This document shows, piece after piece, positions 52,479-61,713 of a stretch of DNA of 64,000 bases. This DNA is from Oceanobacillus piezotolerans (lineage in GTDB: Bacteria > Bacillota > Bacilli > Bacillales > Amphibacillaceae). The position numbers and the translations under genes are program-made. How positions within the stretch are numbered: the first letter of the stretch is position 1; every line of letters begins with the position of its first letter. Location: the NCBI RefSeq assembly GCF_003665065.1, contig NZ_RCHR01000006.1, forward strand, positions 1 to 64,000, read 5' to 3'. The notes under the pieces are model-generated. The model was given only the letters and a program-made list of their open reading frames with translations. It was not told the DNA's origin and did not search any database.

Positions 52479-52847
52479 ATGAATGTGATATTTAATAAGC
52501 GAGATCCTGTTTACGTGCAAGTTGTTCGGCATTTTAAAGAGCAGATTGCAACAGGTGGCTTTGAACCAGGACAGGAAATCCCCTCAAGAAGAGAACTGGC
52601 TAGCAGGTTGAAGATTAATCCGAATACGGCCCAACGAGCTTATAAGGAAATGGAGGAGGAAGGCTTGATTTTTACAGAAGGAAACAATCCGAGTAAAGTG
52701 ACAAGGGATGAACAAAAGATTCAGGCGGTTAGAGGAGAATTAATTTCAGAAGCAATTGATTCATTTGTTGAGTCCATCCGTCCGATTCGTGTGCCATTAG
52801 AAGAAGTGATAGGGCTGCTAAAGGAAAAATATGAAAAAGAACGCTAG
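52479..52847 (+). CDS. ytrA: GntR family regulator, YtrA-like
   Basis: A 122-residue YtrA-subfamily repressor. DPVYVQVVRHFKEQIATGGF, then SRRELASRLKINPNTAQRAYKEMEEEGL form the winged helix; a short helical tail follows. In B. subtilis YtrA represses ytrABCDEF, an ABC system induced by cell-wall antibiotics. GGAGCTGGGTTGTA precedes the ATG. Three matching dyads lie in its promoter. First gene of a six-gene operon with the ytr gene types. Confidence 0.9.
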   Translation: MNVIFNKRDPVYVQVVRHFKEQIATGGFEPGQEIPSRRELASRLKINPNTAQRAYKEMEEEGLIFTEGNNPSKVTRDEQKIQAVRGELISEAIDSFVESIRPIRVPLEEVIGLLKEKYEKER

Positions 52848-52868
52848 AAAGACGGGGGAGGGAAAACG

Positions 52869-53558
52869 GTGATAGAAGTAAAGGAAATAACAAAGCGATT
52901 TGGTTTAAAGAAGGTATTAAAGGGCGTTTCATTTACTGCAAATAAGGGAGAAATTACATGCCTGATCGGTATCAATGGTGTTGGTAAAACAACAGTCCTA
53001 AACGCCATAATGAATTTAACTCCAATACAGAGTGGGGAGATTCTAATAGATGGAGAAAAGATATCGAAAAATAGCTATGAAAAAATAACGTTTATTCCAG
53101 ATGCGATTACGATGCTGCCACAAATGACAATAGGTGAATCGATGCAGTTCATGAAGGACTTCTATAAAAGCTGGAATCAAGCTCGTGCCAAGGAATTACT
53201 TGATTTCTTTAAACTAAAGGAAGAAGAAAAGATATCAAGCCTATCAAAGGGAAATACTGCAAAAGTAAATTTATTACTTGGCCTAGCGCTAGACGTCGAT
53301 TATCTATTAATGGATGAACCATTCTCTGGTATTGATATTTTTAGTAGGGAGCAAATTGCGGATGTATTTACGAGTCATTTAGTAGAGGACCGAGGTGTGA
53401 TTATAACAACACACGAAATTAATGATATTGAACATTTAATCGATAAAGTCGTACTGCTGGATGAAGGAATTGTAATAAAAGAATTTAATGCGGAAGAAGT
53501 TCGAGAGACGGAAGGAAGGTCCGTTGTAGATGTGATGCGAGAGGTGTATAAACGATGA
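52869..53558 (+). CDS. ytrB: ABC transporter ATP-binding protein (YtrB-like)
   Basis: A 229-residue ABC ATPase. Walker A GINGVGKTT near residue 36, a shortened signature (SLSKGNTAKVNLLLGLA), Walker B YLLMDEPFSGID and H-loop TTHEINDIEHL. It follows ytrA by 21 bases with GGGGGAGGG upstream and a GTG start, and overlaps the permease gene (ATGA). Equivalent of YtrB. Confidence 0.88.
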   Translation: MIEVKEITKRFGLKKVLKGVSFTANKGEITCLIGINGVGKTTVLNAIMNLTPIQSGEILIDGEKISKNSYEKITFIPDAITMLPQMTIGESMQFMKDFYKSWNQARAKELLDFFKLKEEEKISSLSKGNTAKVNLLLGLALDVDYLLMDEPFSGIDIFSREQIADVFTSHLVEDRGVIITTHEINDIEHLIDKVVLLDEGIVIKEFNAEEVRETEGRSVVDVMREVYKR

Positions 53559-54388
53559 TGAATTATGTGAAGCTCGTTAATTTTGAATTAGGCCGATTTA
53601 TGAAAATTTATTTAGTATTAATTGGAATTACGGTTGTATCTCAAATCGCTGGTGTCATGGTCAGCGCTAACAGCTATCTCAATATTGCTAGTGAAGAAAT
53701 GAATGTAAATTCGCTATCAATGGATGCATTTCTTCAAATGTATGGCGTGTTTTCTATGAATAACGTGACAAGGACCTTATGGTTTTTCGGACCAATTGCA
53801 CTTTGTGCTGTGACACTATTAATTTATGTATTGTTTATCTGGTATCGTGATTGGTTTGGAAAAAATACGTTTATTTATCGGTTATTGATGCTCCCGACAG
53901 AGCGGATCAATATTTACTTAGCAAAGGCAACAGCTATTTTCTTCATGGTATTAGGTTTAATCGCTTGCCAATTAGCATTGATTCCGATAGAAGGAAAGGT
54001 AATGCAATGGATGGTTCCACTTGACTTACGGATAGATTTAACGACTCTGGAAGTTATTCATTCATTCGAATATCTGGGGATAATGATTCCAACAACATTT
54101 TCCCAATTTCTTGTACATTACGGGATTGGTTTAATGGCAGTGCTGGTAATGTTTACTGCGGTTCTATTTGAACGCTGCTTTAGGATGAAGGGGATTATAT
54201 TAGGAGTGGTTTATGCTGTCATTTCCTTTTTTGCCTTTATTTCACCATTGCTCATCAATGAGTTTGTATTTCCGATGTTCTTGTATCCTGGTGAACTTTT
54301 TATACTAGAATGTGTTGCGGGATTCATTGTTATAGCATGTGCCATTTGGACGGGACATTATTTGTTAAACAGGAAAATAAGGGTATGA
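53555..54388 (+). CDS. Membrane permease of the ytr-like operon
   Basis: A 277-residue protein with about six to seven membrane helices (for example LVLIGITVVSQIAGVMV, FFGPIALCAVTLLIYVLFI and FIVIACAIWTGHYLL). It occupies the position of YtrC/YtrD, but only one permease is present here instead of two. GAGGTG precedes the ATG. It is coupled to the ATPase by a 4-base overlap. Confidence 0.82.
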   Translation: MMNYVKLVNFELGRFMKIYLVLIGITVVSQIAGVMVSANSYLNIASEEMNVNSLSMDAFLQMYGVFSMNNVTRTLWFFGPIALCAVTLLIYVLFIWYRDWFGKNTFIYRLLMLPTERINIYLAKATAIFFMVLGLIACQLALIPIEGKVMQWMVPLDLRIDLTTLEVIHSFEYLGIMIPTTFSQFLVHYGIGLMAVLVMFTAVLFERCFRMKGIILGVVYAVISFFAFISPLLINEFVFPMFLYPGELFILECVAGFIVIACAIWTGHYLLNRKIRV

Positions 54389-54401
54389 TGGGAGGATGAA
54401 T

Positions 54402-55676
54402 ATGAAACATTATTGGAAATTAATATCCATAATCTTATTCTTTGTGCTAGTTATCGGTACATTTTATGTGCGTGAGGGTGTTGCAGATAATGCGTATCCG
54501 GAATTCTCCATTCAGACGGTAAGTGGTGACAAAATGGAAATAGCAAACCTATCTTTAGATGGGGAATATCGCAATAGTCAAACAGGTTTAGGAGACTGGG
54601 TTGAAATTACACATGGGGGATCCACATATGTAACAGAGATTTCTTTTTTTGAACAGGCAACTGAAAATTATGTTCACCAACCGTTGAAACGGCTTATAGA
54701 GGAATATCGAGGGTTTATGCGCGGGAAATGGCATGGAGGAGAGTACTTTTTTGAAAATGAACAGTTGATTGCTTATGCAGATATTTCTTCTGAACGAAGT
54801 AATTCTATTGGCGTAGGAGACCTCAATTTTGAGATTGAGGTTCTTGATAAGGAGTCGGATCAGACAAAATCAATAGAAATGGTTGTTCCCGAGCAGGAAA
54901 ATTACCAGTATATGCGTGTGGCAGGGGTTCAAGTAACGGGTTCCTATTTGCAGGTGATTACTTATAGTGAGACTCAGGATAGAACCATTGAATATCTAAT
55001 GTATACCTTTGATATAGATGATTTATCTCTTATAAATCAAGAAACGATTTTTGCCTCTGAGAGGCCAGAACAAGACGGAAACACCTGGGTTGAAGTTAAT
55101 TTAGAAAATGACTATGAGGATATTGGACCCGTTTCATATTTAGTTTTTAGTAAAGAAGTAATTGAGACCATCCCATTAACGCATGACCCTTCTTCAGGGT
55201 ATGAGGAAAGAATAGTAGAAGGAGTATTGCTTGCTTATAGTGTGGAAACAGGCGAAAAAAAGGAAATAGAATTACCAGAAACGTTGATTGAACAAATGAA
55301 TAATGGAGATGGAATGTATGATATGATTTCTGTTCATGAATCCAGTGTATATTTTGGCGCGATGACGGAAAATGGCATAGAAGTTACTCCATATCAGTTA
55401 GAAGAGGAAGCATTTGGAGAAAAACAAACATTTAATTATATCACTACTCTAGAAATGGAAGATGATTATTATCACTATTATCCACCACAATTTGTAATGG
55501 AAGATAGTAAATTATATTTTGCAGATCCTCATAAGGACAAGGAAAAAGATGTAAGTGTCTATGTTGCTGATTTAAAAACAGGAGAAACATTATATGAAGG
55601 AAGTATTGAAATAGAGGGTGCTAATATCATGCAACTGGGCCATGAACTATATATTTATGGTTTAGAAGTAGAATGA
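54402..55676 (+). CDS. Unrecognised membrane-anchored extracellular protein in the ytr-like operon
   Basis: A 424-residue protein with one N-terminal hydrophobic helix (about 7-23, LISIILFFVLVIGTFYV) and a large acidic outer domain. No lipobox cysteine is seen, so it looks like a signal anchor or uncleaved signal. The domain has repeated beta-hairpin patterns (YLMYTFDIDDLSL, LAYSVETGEKKEIELPE, VYVADLKTGETLYEG) spaced as in beta-propellers. B. subtilis ytrABCDEF has no equivalent that I know. It stands between the two transporter halves, 8-14 bases from each, so it is part of the operon. I choose ATG 54402 since GGGAGG abuts the earlier ATG. A ligand- or signal-binding role is inferred. Confidence 0.75.
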   Translation: MKHYWKLISIILFFVLVIGTFYVREGVADNAYPEFSIQTVSGDKMEIANLSLDGEYRNSQTGLGDWVEITHGGSTYVTEISFFEQATENYVHQPLKRLIEEYRGFMRGKWHGGEYFFENEQLIAYADISSERSNSIGVGDLNFEIEVLDKESDQTKSIEMVVPEQENYQYMRVAGVQVTGSYLQVITYSETQDRTIEYLMYTFDIDDLSLINQETIFASERPEQDGNTWVEVNLENDYEDIGPVSYLVFSKEVIETIPLTHDPSSGYEERIVEGVLLAYSVETGEKKEIELPETLIEQMNNGDGMYDMISVHESSVYFGAMTENGIEVTPYQLEEEAFGEKQTFNYITTLEMEDDYYHYYPPQFVMEDSKLYFADPHKDKEKDVSVYVADLKTGETLYEGSIEIEGANIMQLGHELYIYGLEVE

Positions 55677-55691
55677 TTTGGGGTGGATAGT

Positions 55692-56384
55692 TTGATACAA
55701 GTAAAACAATTAAGCCATCATTTTGAGATAGGGAAAAAATCAGAAAAGACGAAGTTATCCGTGTTGGAGGATATAAACCTAGATGTTAAAAAAGGCGAAA
55801 TAGTTACCGTGGTGGGAAAGAGTGGGTCAGGAAAATCAACCTTGCTTAATCTGATTAGTGGTTTCATTCGTCCAACCCAGGGAGCAATATGGATTAATAA
55901 CATAGAGGTAACCGACTATACCGAAAAGCAGTTTGCGGATTTCCGTCTTCATCATATGGGTTTTATCTTCCAAAACTTTCAGCTGATACCGAGTATGACT
56001 GCTTATCAAAATATCGAACTTCCATTAATTTTAAATGGGGTAAACGAAAAGGATAGAGAAGAAAGAACGAAGGCGATACTGGAGAAAGTGGGTTTAAGTA
56101 AATTTGGAAACCATTATCCGAGTGAATTATCAGGTGGTCAGCAGCAACGGGTCAGTATTGCTAGAGCATTAGTCTTAAATCCTCCTCTAATCCTTGCTGA
56201 TGAACCAACTGGCAGTTTAGACGGTGAAACAGAGGAGGAATTACTGACATTTATCCAGCAATTAAATAAAGAATTAGGTGTAACTTTTCTCATTATTACA
56301 CATGATGAGGAAGTTGCACGGATTGGTAATCGAACCATTACAATAAGAGACGGGCGTCTATTGGAAGCGGGGAATGTGGTGTGA
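55692..56384 (+). CDS. ytrE: ABC transporter ATP-binding protein (YtrE/MacB type)
   Basis: A 230-residue MacB/LolD-type ATPase. Walker A GKSGSGKST, the LolD/MacB-specific FIFQNFQLIPSMTAYQN, signature ELSGGQQQRVSIARAL, Walker B LILADEPTGSLD and H-loop ITHDEEVA. This group works with FtsX-like permeases in mechanotransmission rather than transport through the bilayer. Start may be TTG 55692 (GGGGTG 6 bases upstream) or GTG 55683. It overlaps the FtsX gene (GTGA). Confidence 0.9.
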   Translation: MIQVKQLSHHFEIGKKSEKTKLSVLEDINLDVKKGEIVTVVGKSGSGKSTLLNLISGFIRPTQGAIWINNIEVTDYTEKQFADFRLHHMGFIFQNFQLIPSMTAYQNIELPLILNGVNEKDREERTKAILEKVGLSKFGNHYPSELSGGQQQRVSIARALVLNPPLILADEPTGSLDGETEEELLTFIQQLNKELGVTFLIITHDEEVARIGNRTITIRDGRLLEAGNVV

Positions 56385-57709
56385 AGCTGAAGGATAAATT
56401 TCGTTTTATAAGACAAAATATTAAAAAAAATAAAGTCCGCACCTTTATGACAATATTAGCGACCGCGATGGGCTGTGCGTTCTTAATTGTATTAGCCTCC
56501 ATTGGATATGGGATTCAAAAATCTGTTGTAGAAGATACATTGGAACAACAGGTCGTTACCGAAATTGATGTTTACGGCTATGAGGAGGGGCAGGGGAATT
56601 ATCGCTCCTTAACTTTAGAAGATATTACGTACCTGGAAAATATTGATAATGTAAAAGCAGTGACGAGAAGAAATGAAATACGCCAAATTCCAACCTTTAA
56701 AATAGGAGAATATCAAATAGATACAGTTGCAGTGTCGATTCATTATCCGTCAGAAGTGGAATCCGGATTAGAATTAGCAGATGGTGTGTTTCCAAGCGAA
56801 GAAAATGAAGTGATAGTTGGTAGTCACTTTGCAAATTATTTAGCAAAAAACGGTGAAGATGTCTATGATGATGAAACGGGAGAGATAAAGGAAGAATTCC
56901 TTTACAAAGAATCGATTAAAGGGAAAACGATCGAGATGCAATTTGCAGATAATGATGAGCAAGTTCATACGATCCCGTTAACCATTGTAGGTGTGATGGA
57001 AGAACCAACAAGAGAGTGGATGCAGGATCAAAGTGTTTATATTTCTTCAGAAGTGTTAGCGAAAGTAGAAGAAGTAACAGGTACTCCTCGCGGTGAATTA
57101 GGGGTAGATCCAGAAGTATATGATTCTACGGAAAGATCAGAGGTATTCGATTCTGTTAGTGTGTACGCTAATAACTTAGAAGATGTACAAGAAATTAGCG
57201 ACCGACTGGAAGAAGCGAATTATGCTACTTATTCGGTTGTTAGCGAATTGAAGCAAATAAATATGCTCTTCACTGTGGCAAAAGCTGGTTTAATTTTGGT
57301 TGGTACCATTGCCATCATCATTGCATCCATTGGCATCTACAATACGATGACAATGGCAGTAACGGAAAGGGCACCGGATATTGGCATTATGAAGGCGATT
57401 GGTGCCAATCCAAAAACGATTAAACAGATATTTCTTATGGAGAGCAGCTATATTGGAGTGATTGGTGCAGTCATTGGTGTTGCAGTAGCTTATCTGACAA
57501 GTGTTCTTGTAAATACCGGACTCCCACTGATTTTGGAGGCGACATTTGGAGAAGAGCTTCCAGAAGGGTTACAGTTTTCATCGATTCCATTCAGTCTTGT
57601 GCTTATTTCTGTAGCCATATGTTTAATTGTAACCATTGTATCAGGACTGAGACCAGCAAAAAGAGCAACGGAATTGGATGTACTGAGAGCAATGCGAAGG
57701 GAATTCTAA
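56381..57709 (+). CDS. ytrF: FtsX-like/MacB permease (YtrF type)
   Basis: A 442-residue MacB-type permease. One N-terminal helix (about 20-42), a periplasm-facing MacB_PCD domain of about 230 residues, and three C-terminal helices of the FtsX domain (starting IGIYNTMTMAVTERAPDIGI MKAIG-type, near 305). It is coupled to the ATPase gene by a GTGA overlap. Equivalent of YtrF. Such pairs sense or extrude antimicrobial compounds at the outer face. Last gene of the operon, followed by a terminator. Confidence 0.9.
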   Translation: MKLKDKFRFIRQNIKKNKVRTFMTILATAMGCAFLIVLASIGYGIQKSVVEDTLEQQVVTEIDVYGYEEGQGNYRSLTLEDITYLENIDNVKAVTRRNEIRQIPTFKIGEYQIDTVAVSIHYPSEVESGLELADGVFPSEENEVIVGSHFANYLAKNGEDVYDDETGEIKEEFLYKESIKGKTIEMQFADNDEQVHTIPLTIVGVMEEPTREWMQDQSVYISSEVLAKVEEVTGTPRGELGVDPEVYDSTERSEVFDSVSVYANNLEDVQEISDRLEEANYATYSVVSELKQINMLFTVAKAGLILVGTIAIIIASIGIYNTMTMAVTERAPDIGIMKAIGANPKTIKQIFLMESSYIGVIGAVIGVAVAYLTSVLVNTGLPLILEATFGEELPEGLQFSSIPFSLVLISVAICLIVTIVSGLRPAKRATELDVLRAMRREF

Positions 57710-57765
57710 CATAATGATGTTAGAAATGTGAGAGAGCTAAGGATTTCTTATACAAAAAAAGTAGA

Positions 57766-57820
57766 GAGAGGATGTCCCAAAAGGTAAGTGCTTTACTTTT
57801 TGTATACATCCTCATTTTTA
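57766..57820. terminator. Terminator after the ytr-like operon
   Basis: GAGGATGT / ACATCCTC outer stem with an inner AAAAGGTAAGTG...CTTTACTTTTT stem, then ATTTTTATT. It also faces the end of lipA on the minus strand. Confidence 0.8.
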
Positions 57821-57858
57821 TTAACTTTACTTCTGTCTAACGAAATCACCTTTTCGTA

Positions 57859-58803
57859 CTAAAACTGAAAATCGATTTCCTTTTCTTCTTGTTCCTCGAT
57901 CCCCTTCATATATTTAATACGCTTCTGGGCAGCTGCTTGAGTAACTTGCTCATCTGCATGATAAGAGGAACGAACTAATGGGCCAGCCTCACAATGAGTG
58001 AACCCTTTTTGAAGGGCAATTTCCTTCAGCTCTTGGAACTCATCAGGGTGATAATAACGAACGACATTTAAATGCGCTTTTGTAGGTTGCAGATATTGCC
58101 CGATTGTTAATATATTTACATCATGCGCAAGCAAGTCGTCCATTGCTTGAAGAATTTCTTCCTTTTCCTCGCCTAAACCGACCATAATACTGGATTTTGT
58201 AGGTATATCAGGTGCAATTTCCTTCACTCTTTGAAGTAATTGCAAGGAACGGTCGTAGGTTGCGATAGCTCGGACCTTTTTCGTTAATCGCCGAACCGTT
58301 TCAATGTTGTGATTAAAAATGTCTGGTTTGCTGTCCATTAGAGTGTGCAAACTTTCGTAATCGCCCTTCATATCGGATGGGAGAATTTCAATTGTACAAC
58401 CAGGGTTTTTCCTACGAATAGCACGGACAGTTTCAGCAAAAACGGCTGCCCCGCCATCATTTAAATCGTCTCTAGCAACAGCGGTTACAACAACGTGTTT
58501 AAGTCCCATGATTTGTACAGAATCAGCTACGCGTTCTGGTTCTCCCCAATCTAATTCATTCGGTAACCCAGTCTTTACAGCGCAAAAGCGACAGCCACGT
58601 GTGCATGTATCCCCTAAAATCATAAAGGTCGCTGTTTTTCTTTCACTCCAACATTCATGAATATTTGGACAGCGGGCTTCCTCACAAACGGTATTCAATC
58701 GATTGTCGCGCATCAATTTCTTTAATCCTGTATAGGATTGGTTTGTGTTTAACTTAATCTTCAGCCATTCGGGTTTGCGAATATGTTCATATTGTTTAGG
58801 CAT
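57859..58803 (-). CDS. lipA: Lipoyl synthase
   Basis: A 314-residue radical-SAM enzyme that inserts sulfur into protein-bound octanoate. The auxiliary cluster motif is [13 protein letters not shown] and the radical-SAM motif [10 protein letters not shown] (CxxxCxxC). The C-terminal RSSYHADE motif is also present. Length is normal. The start overlaps the lipM stop by 8 bases, so the lipoate assembly steps are co-expressed. Confidence 0.96.
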   Translation of the reverse strand: MPKQYEHIRKPEWLKIKLNTNQSYTGLKKLMRDNRLNTVCEEARCPNIHECWSERKTATFMILGDTCTRGCRFCAVKTGLPNELDWGEPERVADSVQIMGLKHVVVTAVARDDLNDGGAAVFAETVRAIRRKNPGCTIEILPSDMKGDYESLHTLMDSKPDIFNHNIETVRRLTKKVRAIATYDRSLQLLQRVKEIAPDIPTKSSIMVGLGEEKEEILQAMDDLLAHDVNILTIGQYLQPTKAHLNVVRYYHPDEFQELKEIALQKGFTHCEAGPLVRSSYHADEQVTQAAAQKRIKYMKGIEEQEEKEIDFQF

Positions 58804-59641
58804 CTTTAATAGGCTCCTTTACCATTCGTTTGAAATTCCAATCATCACTACGATACTTTGTTTCTGCTAAATGATGCACCTCGTCCCACTGGTTTTCATT
58901 GAGCTCAAAAGGATGGAGGCTGATATTTAACCCAATTTTAAACCCTTCAAGGAAGGCAGCTTTCATCATGTCATATGTATGATTCTTGTTGGTTAATTCA
59001 TTAATGGTGATTGCCTTTGTTTTAAATGCTTCTCTTTTTCGTTGCTTGATTTTCTCTGATGGGAATTGGAATAGGTTATAGAGCATATCGATATTCATGC
59101 TCATCGGAATCGAACCATGCTGAAGAAGAACTCCATTTTTCCTTGTTTGTGCATTACCTGATAGTTTCTTTCCATCTACAACCATTTCGTAAAAAGCAGC
59201 TTTTTCAAAGCAGACTGCTGTGTTTTCTCTGGAAGATTCTCTATCAGGATAAGCATAGTCGACCTGGATTCCTAGATTCTTATAACCTTCATAAAGTCCT
59301 TTAGATAGTATGTGATAAGCTTCACGAATAGAAGTTGGTATTGCCGGATGATCCTCCGATACAACAATACTATAAGTTAATTCATCATCATGCAGAACGG
59401 CACTGCCGCCGGTAAGTCTTCTTACAAATTGACATTGATAGTTCTGAATGGCAGCAAAATTGATGGAACGATGGACTTTTTGAAATTGTCCAGCAGATAA
59501 TGTAGGATTATTCCAGCCGTAAAAACGTAATGTTGGCGGGATGATTCTTTTACTATGCCAATTCAAAAGGCACTCGTCTAATGCCATGTTGATAGCACCA
59601 TCGAGATGGCCACTGTCTAAGAAGTACCAATCCTCTTTCAA
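58796..59641 (-). CDS. lipM: Octanoyl-ACP:protein octanoyltransferase (LipM-type)
   Basis: A 281-residue biotin/lipoate ligase-fold enzyme. [20 protein letters not shown] is the acyl-binding region; Cys144 in [13 protein letters not shown] is the thioester nucleophile expected for Lip[22 protein letters not shown] follows. There is no ATP-dependent ligase C-terminal domain. It feeds octanoate to GcvH for lipA. TTG start with GGGGGAG upstream. A LipL or ligase role is less likely, given its place beside lipA. Confidence 0.88.
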   Translation of the reverse strand: MKEDWYFLDSGHLDGAINMALDECLLNWHSKRIIPPTLRFYGWNNPTLSAGQFQKVHRSINFAAIQNYQCQFVRRLTGGSAVLHDDELTYSIVVSEDHPAIPTSIREAYHILSKGLYEGYKNLGIQVDYAYPDRESSRENTAVCFEKAAFYEMVVDGKKLSGNAQTRKNGVLLQHGSIPMSMNIDMLYNLFQFPSEKIKQRKREAFKTKAITINELTNKNHTYDMMKAAFLEGFKIGLNISLHPFELNENQWDEVHHLAETKYRSDDWNFKRMVKEPIKDA

Positions 59642-59766
59642 TTATTCTCCCCCTTTATAATTGGAAATTTATCGAAATTACCAATTATTAACATAATGGT
59701 ATCAATTCCGATTATTAATGTAAAGGGAGTGGAAAGGTAGGAATAAAGTTAAAAAGAGGCAGGATG

Positions 59767-60102
59767 TTATCCAACCACTTTTTCGTAAATCTTATCTAAT
59801 TTCTCTTCAAGTAAATCCATATGAACAATTCTCGCTTCCCTAATATATTCTTTTCCTTCAATAAATAGCAGAAGAACAGGTACAGTAAAAATAGAGAACT
59901 TACCGGCAATTTCCTCCAGTTGCGCTGCGTCAACTTGGGCAGTGTGTATCTCGGGGTATTTTCTCATTAATTCTTGTACTTGAGGCAATAAACTATGACA
60001 GATACTGCAATTTGGCCGGGATATATAGATAAAGGATAAAGAATGGTTATTTATAAACTGGTCTACTGAATTTATCGTTGACAAATGGATAAAATCTTTC
60101 AA
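59767..60102 (-). CDS. Thioredoxin-like protein (YtpP type)
   Basis: A 111-residue thioredoxin-fold protein. The redox motif is CSIC in SRPNCSICHSLLP; the cis-Pro is in FTVPVLLLFIEGKE. It lacks the WCGPC of true thioredoxins and resembles B. subtilis YtpP-type small proteins. TTG 60102 is 6 bases after GAGGTG; GTG 60111 overlaps that site. Possibly a bacilliredoxin or thiol-repair role, not assigned. Confidence 0.85.
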   Translation of the reverse strand: MKDFIHLSTINSVDQFINNHSLSFIYISRPNCSICHSLLPQVQELMRKYPEIHTAQVDAAQLEEIAGKFSIFTVPVLLLFIEGKEYIREARIVHMDLLEEKLDKIYEKVVG

Positions 60103-60111
60103 AAAAATCAC

Positions 60112-60391
60112 CTCATATCTGATTTAGTTATAGCATAGTAATATACCCATTTTCTATTAAGTAATAGGAAATGTTTTATTATCATAGGAATACAACCTAT
60201 ACAAATACTACGAGGAGGAATATATATAATATAAATCTAGACCTGAAAGTTTAGATTTGTTTTTTCCTTCGACCCATGATTGCTCATTTAGAAGGCCTTT
60301 ATATTAGGTCTTCCCTTTTTAATATAAATTCAACATTTTTCCATTATCAGTTCCCAATTATCATCATTTACTAGTAATATAGTTGATAGAA
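60112..60391 (+). other. Non-coding stretch with a hairpin
   Basis: AT-rich, about 280 bases. GAGGAGG (60212) is not followed by any open frame. Stem AAATCTA / TAGATTT (60233-60258) with a TTTTTT tail is a weak terminator. No other signal is seen. Confidence 0.4.
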
Positions 60392-60689
60392 ATGGGAAAC
60401 TTGTTGGATAAACGATATTGTTTCATTTGATAATGATGACAATAATGATAGATCAGTACTATTAGAATCTATAATGGACCAGCTAATGTCTTCCGTCCAG
60501 ATGTAGTTATTTACGAAAGTTTATCGATATTGACGGGGAGGGGATGTTGATATAATAAGCGTACCAATTGCACATGTAAACAGAGTAAATAAAGATGATC
60601 GAAATGTAACATATATGGTTACGGGAGAAGTGTTCGGAGATGACATTTTCCTCATTAATCCGCTAACTTTCACCGGAGTGCTAAGATAA
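60392..60689 (+). pseudogene. Decayed small gene with at least two frameshifts
   Basis: An ATG at 60392 opens MGNLLDK, then the frame closes. In neighbouring frames coding-like sequence continues: DIVSFDNDDNNDRSVLLES, then NGPANVFRPDVVIYESLS, and after a G-rich slip site VDIISVPIAHVNRVNKDDRN ending GDDIFLINPLTFTGVLR before TAA. Joined, these would make about 95-100 residues without internal stops. The segments look like one protein broken by frameshifts; I do not recognise the family. It might alternatively be sequencing error. Confidence 0.55.
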
Positions 60690-60856
60690 AAAGCGCAATA
60701 GCTAATTATGGATTTGTATCTTTTTACATATATTTTTATGACACTTTATCGTGTTCAAGTTCATCTTTTGAAAAATAACTTAAACATGATACAAAAGGAA
60801 CTTAGCCAAAAGGGAATGATGAACACTTGGGTAAATAAACATTTGTTAATTTAAAT

Positions 60857-60892
60857 AGAACTTGGCAAGCTGCTTGGGGCTTGCCAAGTTCT
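60857..60892 (-). terminator. Terminator of the trp operon
   Basis: AGAACTTGGCAAGC / GCTTGCCAAGTTCT, a perfect 14-bp stem with an 8-base loop. On the minus strand it follows trpA directly and is followed by ATTTAAATT. Confidence 0.85.
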
Positions 60893-60918
60893 ATCATCAC
60901 CCTCTAGAATGCACTACC

Positions 60919-61713
60919 CTACAGCCTCACATTCTCTTTCTTCACACTACCTTCAATCAGCGTGCGAACTTCATCGTCCTTGCTTTCATGAAGAAGATCC
61001 ACAATTTTACTTCCTACAATTACACCATCACAAGAAGCGCTTAGCTCATGCGCTTGCTCCACGCTTGAAACGCCAAAGCCAGCTAAAACAGGTACAGGAC
61101 TGTGTTTCTTCAATGTTTCTAAATATGATTTAACTTCTTCACTATGTGCCTTTCTTGCACCAGTTGTACCCATAACCGATACAGCGTATAAGAATCCTTC
61201 TGAACGGCTAGCAATTTCTTTCATTCGTTCCTCTGGACTTGTCATAGCCGCAAGACGAATAAAGGCAATCTCTCGCTTCTGTAATGCATCTCTTACCAAA
61301 TCTTCCTCTTCCATTGGTAAATCAGGGATAATTACGCCATCGACCCCGGAAGTAACACAGGCATCAGTAAATTCCTCAATGCCATAAATAAAGATAGGGT
61401 TCACATACGTCATCAGAATGATCGGAACAGAGCGTTCTTCTTTAAACGTCGCTAATACTTCAAGCACACCTTTAAGCGTAGTACCTGCCTTTAATGCGCG
61501 CTGCCCTGCTGCTTGAATTGTAGGGCCATCTGCAACAGGGTCGGAAAAGGGAATCCCTAATTCAATTGCCGAGACACCACTATCCGTTAAAAAGTGAATT
61601 CTATCTTTCAATTTATCTAATCCACCATCGCCAGCCATAATATATGGAACGAATAGATTCTCGTCGGCTGCTAATTTTGATTTAAAGATTGAGTCGATTC
61701 GATTTTTCCCCAT
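60919..61713 (-). CDS. trpA: Tryptophan synthase alpha chain
   Basis: A 264-residue TIM barrel that splits indole-glycerol phosphate. ELGIPFSDPVADGPTIQAAG contains the catalytic Glu (position of Glu49) and Asp; GVDGVIIPDLPMEE and PVLAGFGVSS follow. The end is shortened after GSVKKENVRL, normal for Bacilli. Its ATG immediately follows the trpB stop (TAAATG), and the ribosome binding site lies inside trpB. Last gene of the operon. Confidence 0.96.
   Translation of the reverse strand: MGKNRIDSIFKSKLAADENLFVPYIMAGDGGLDKLKDRIHFLTDSGVSAIELGIPFSDPVADGPTIQAAGQRALKAGTTLKGVLEVLATFKEERSVPIILMTYVNPIFIYGIEEFTDACVTSGVDGVIIPDLPMEEEDLVRDALQKREIAFIRLAAMTSPEERMKEIASRSEGFLYAVSVMGTTGARKAHSEEVKSYLETLKKHSPVPVLAGFGVSSVEQAHELSASCDGVIVGSKIVDLLHESKDDEVRTLIEGSVKKENVRL

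Noticed and set aside
60862-61133. Plus-strand frames over the trp terminator and trpA
   Set aside because: Antisense shadows of trpA with no independent support.
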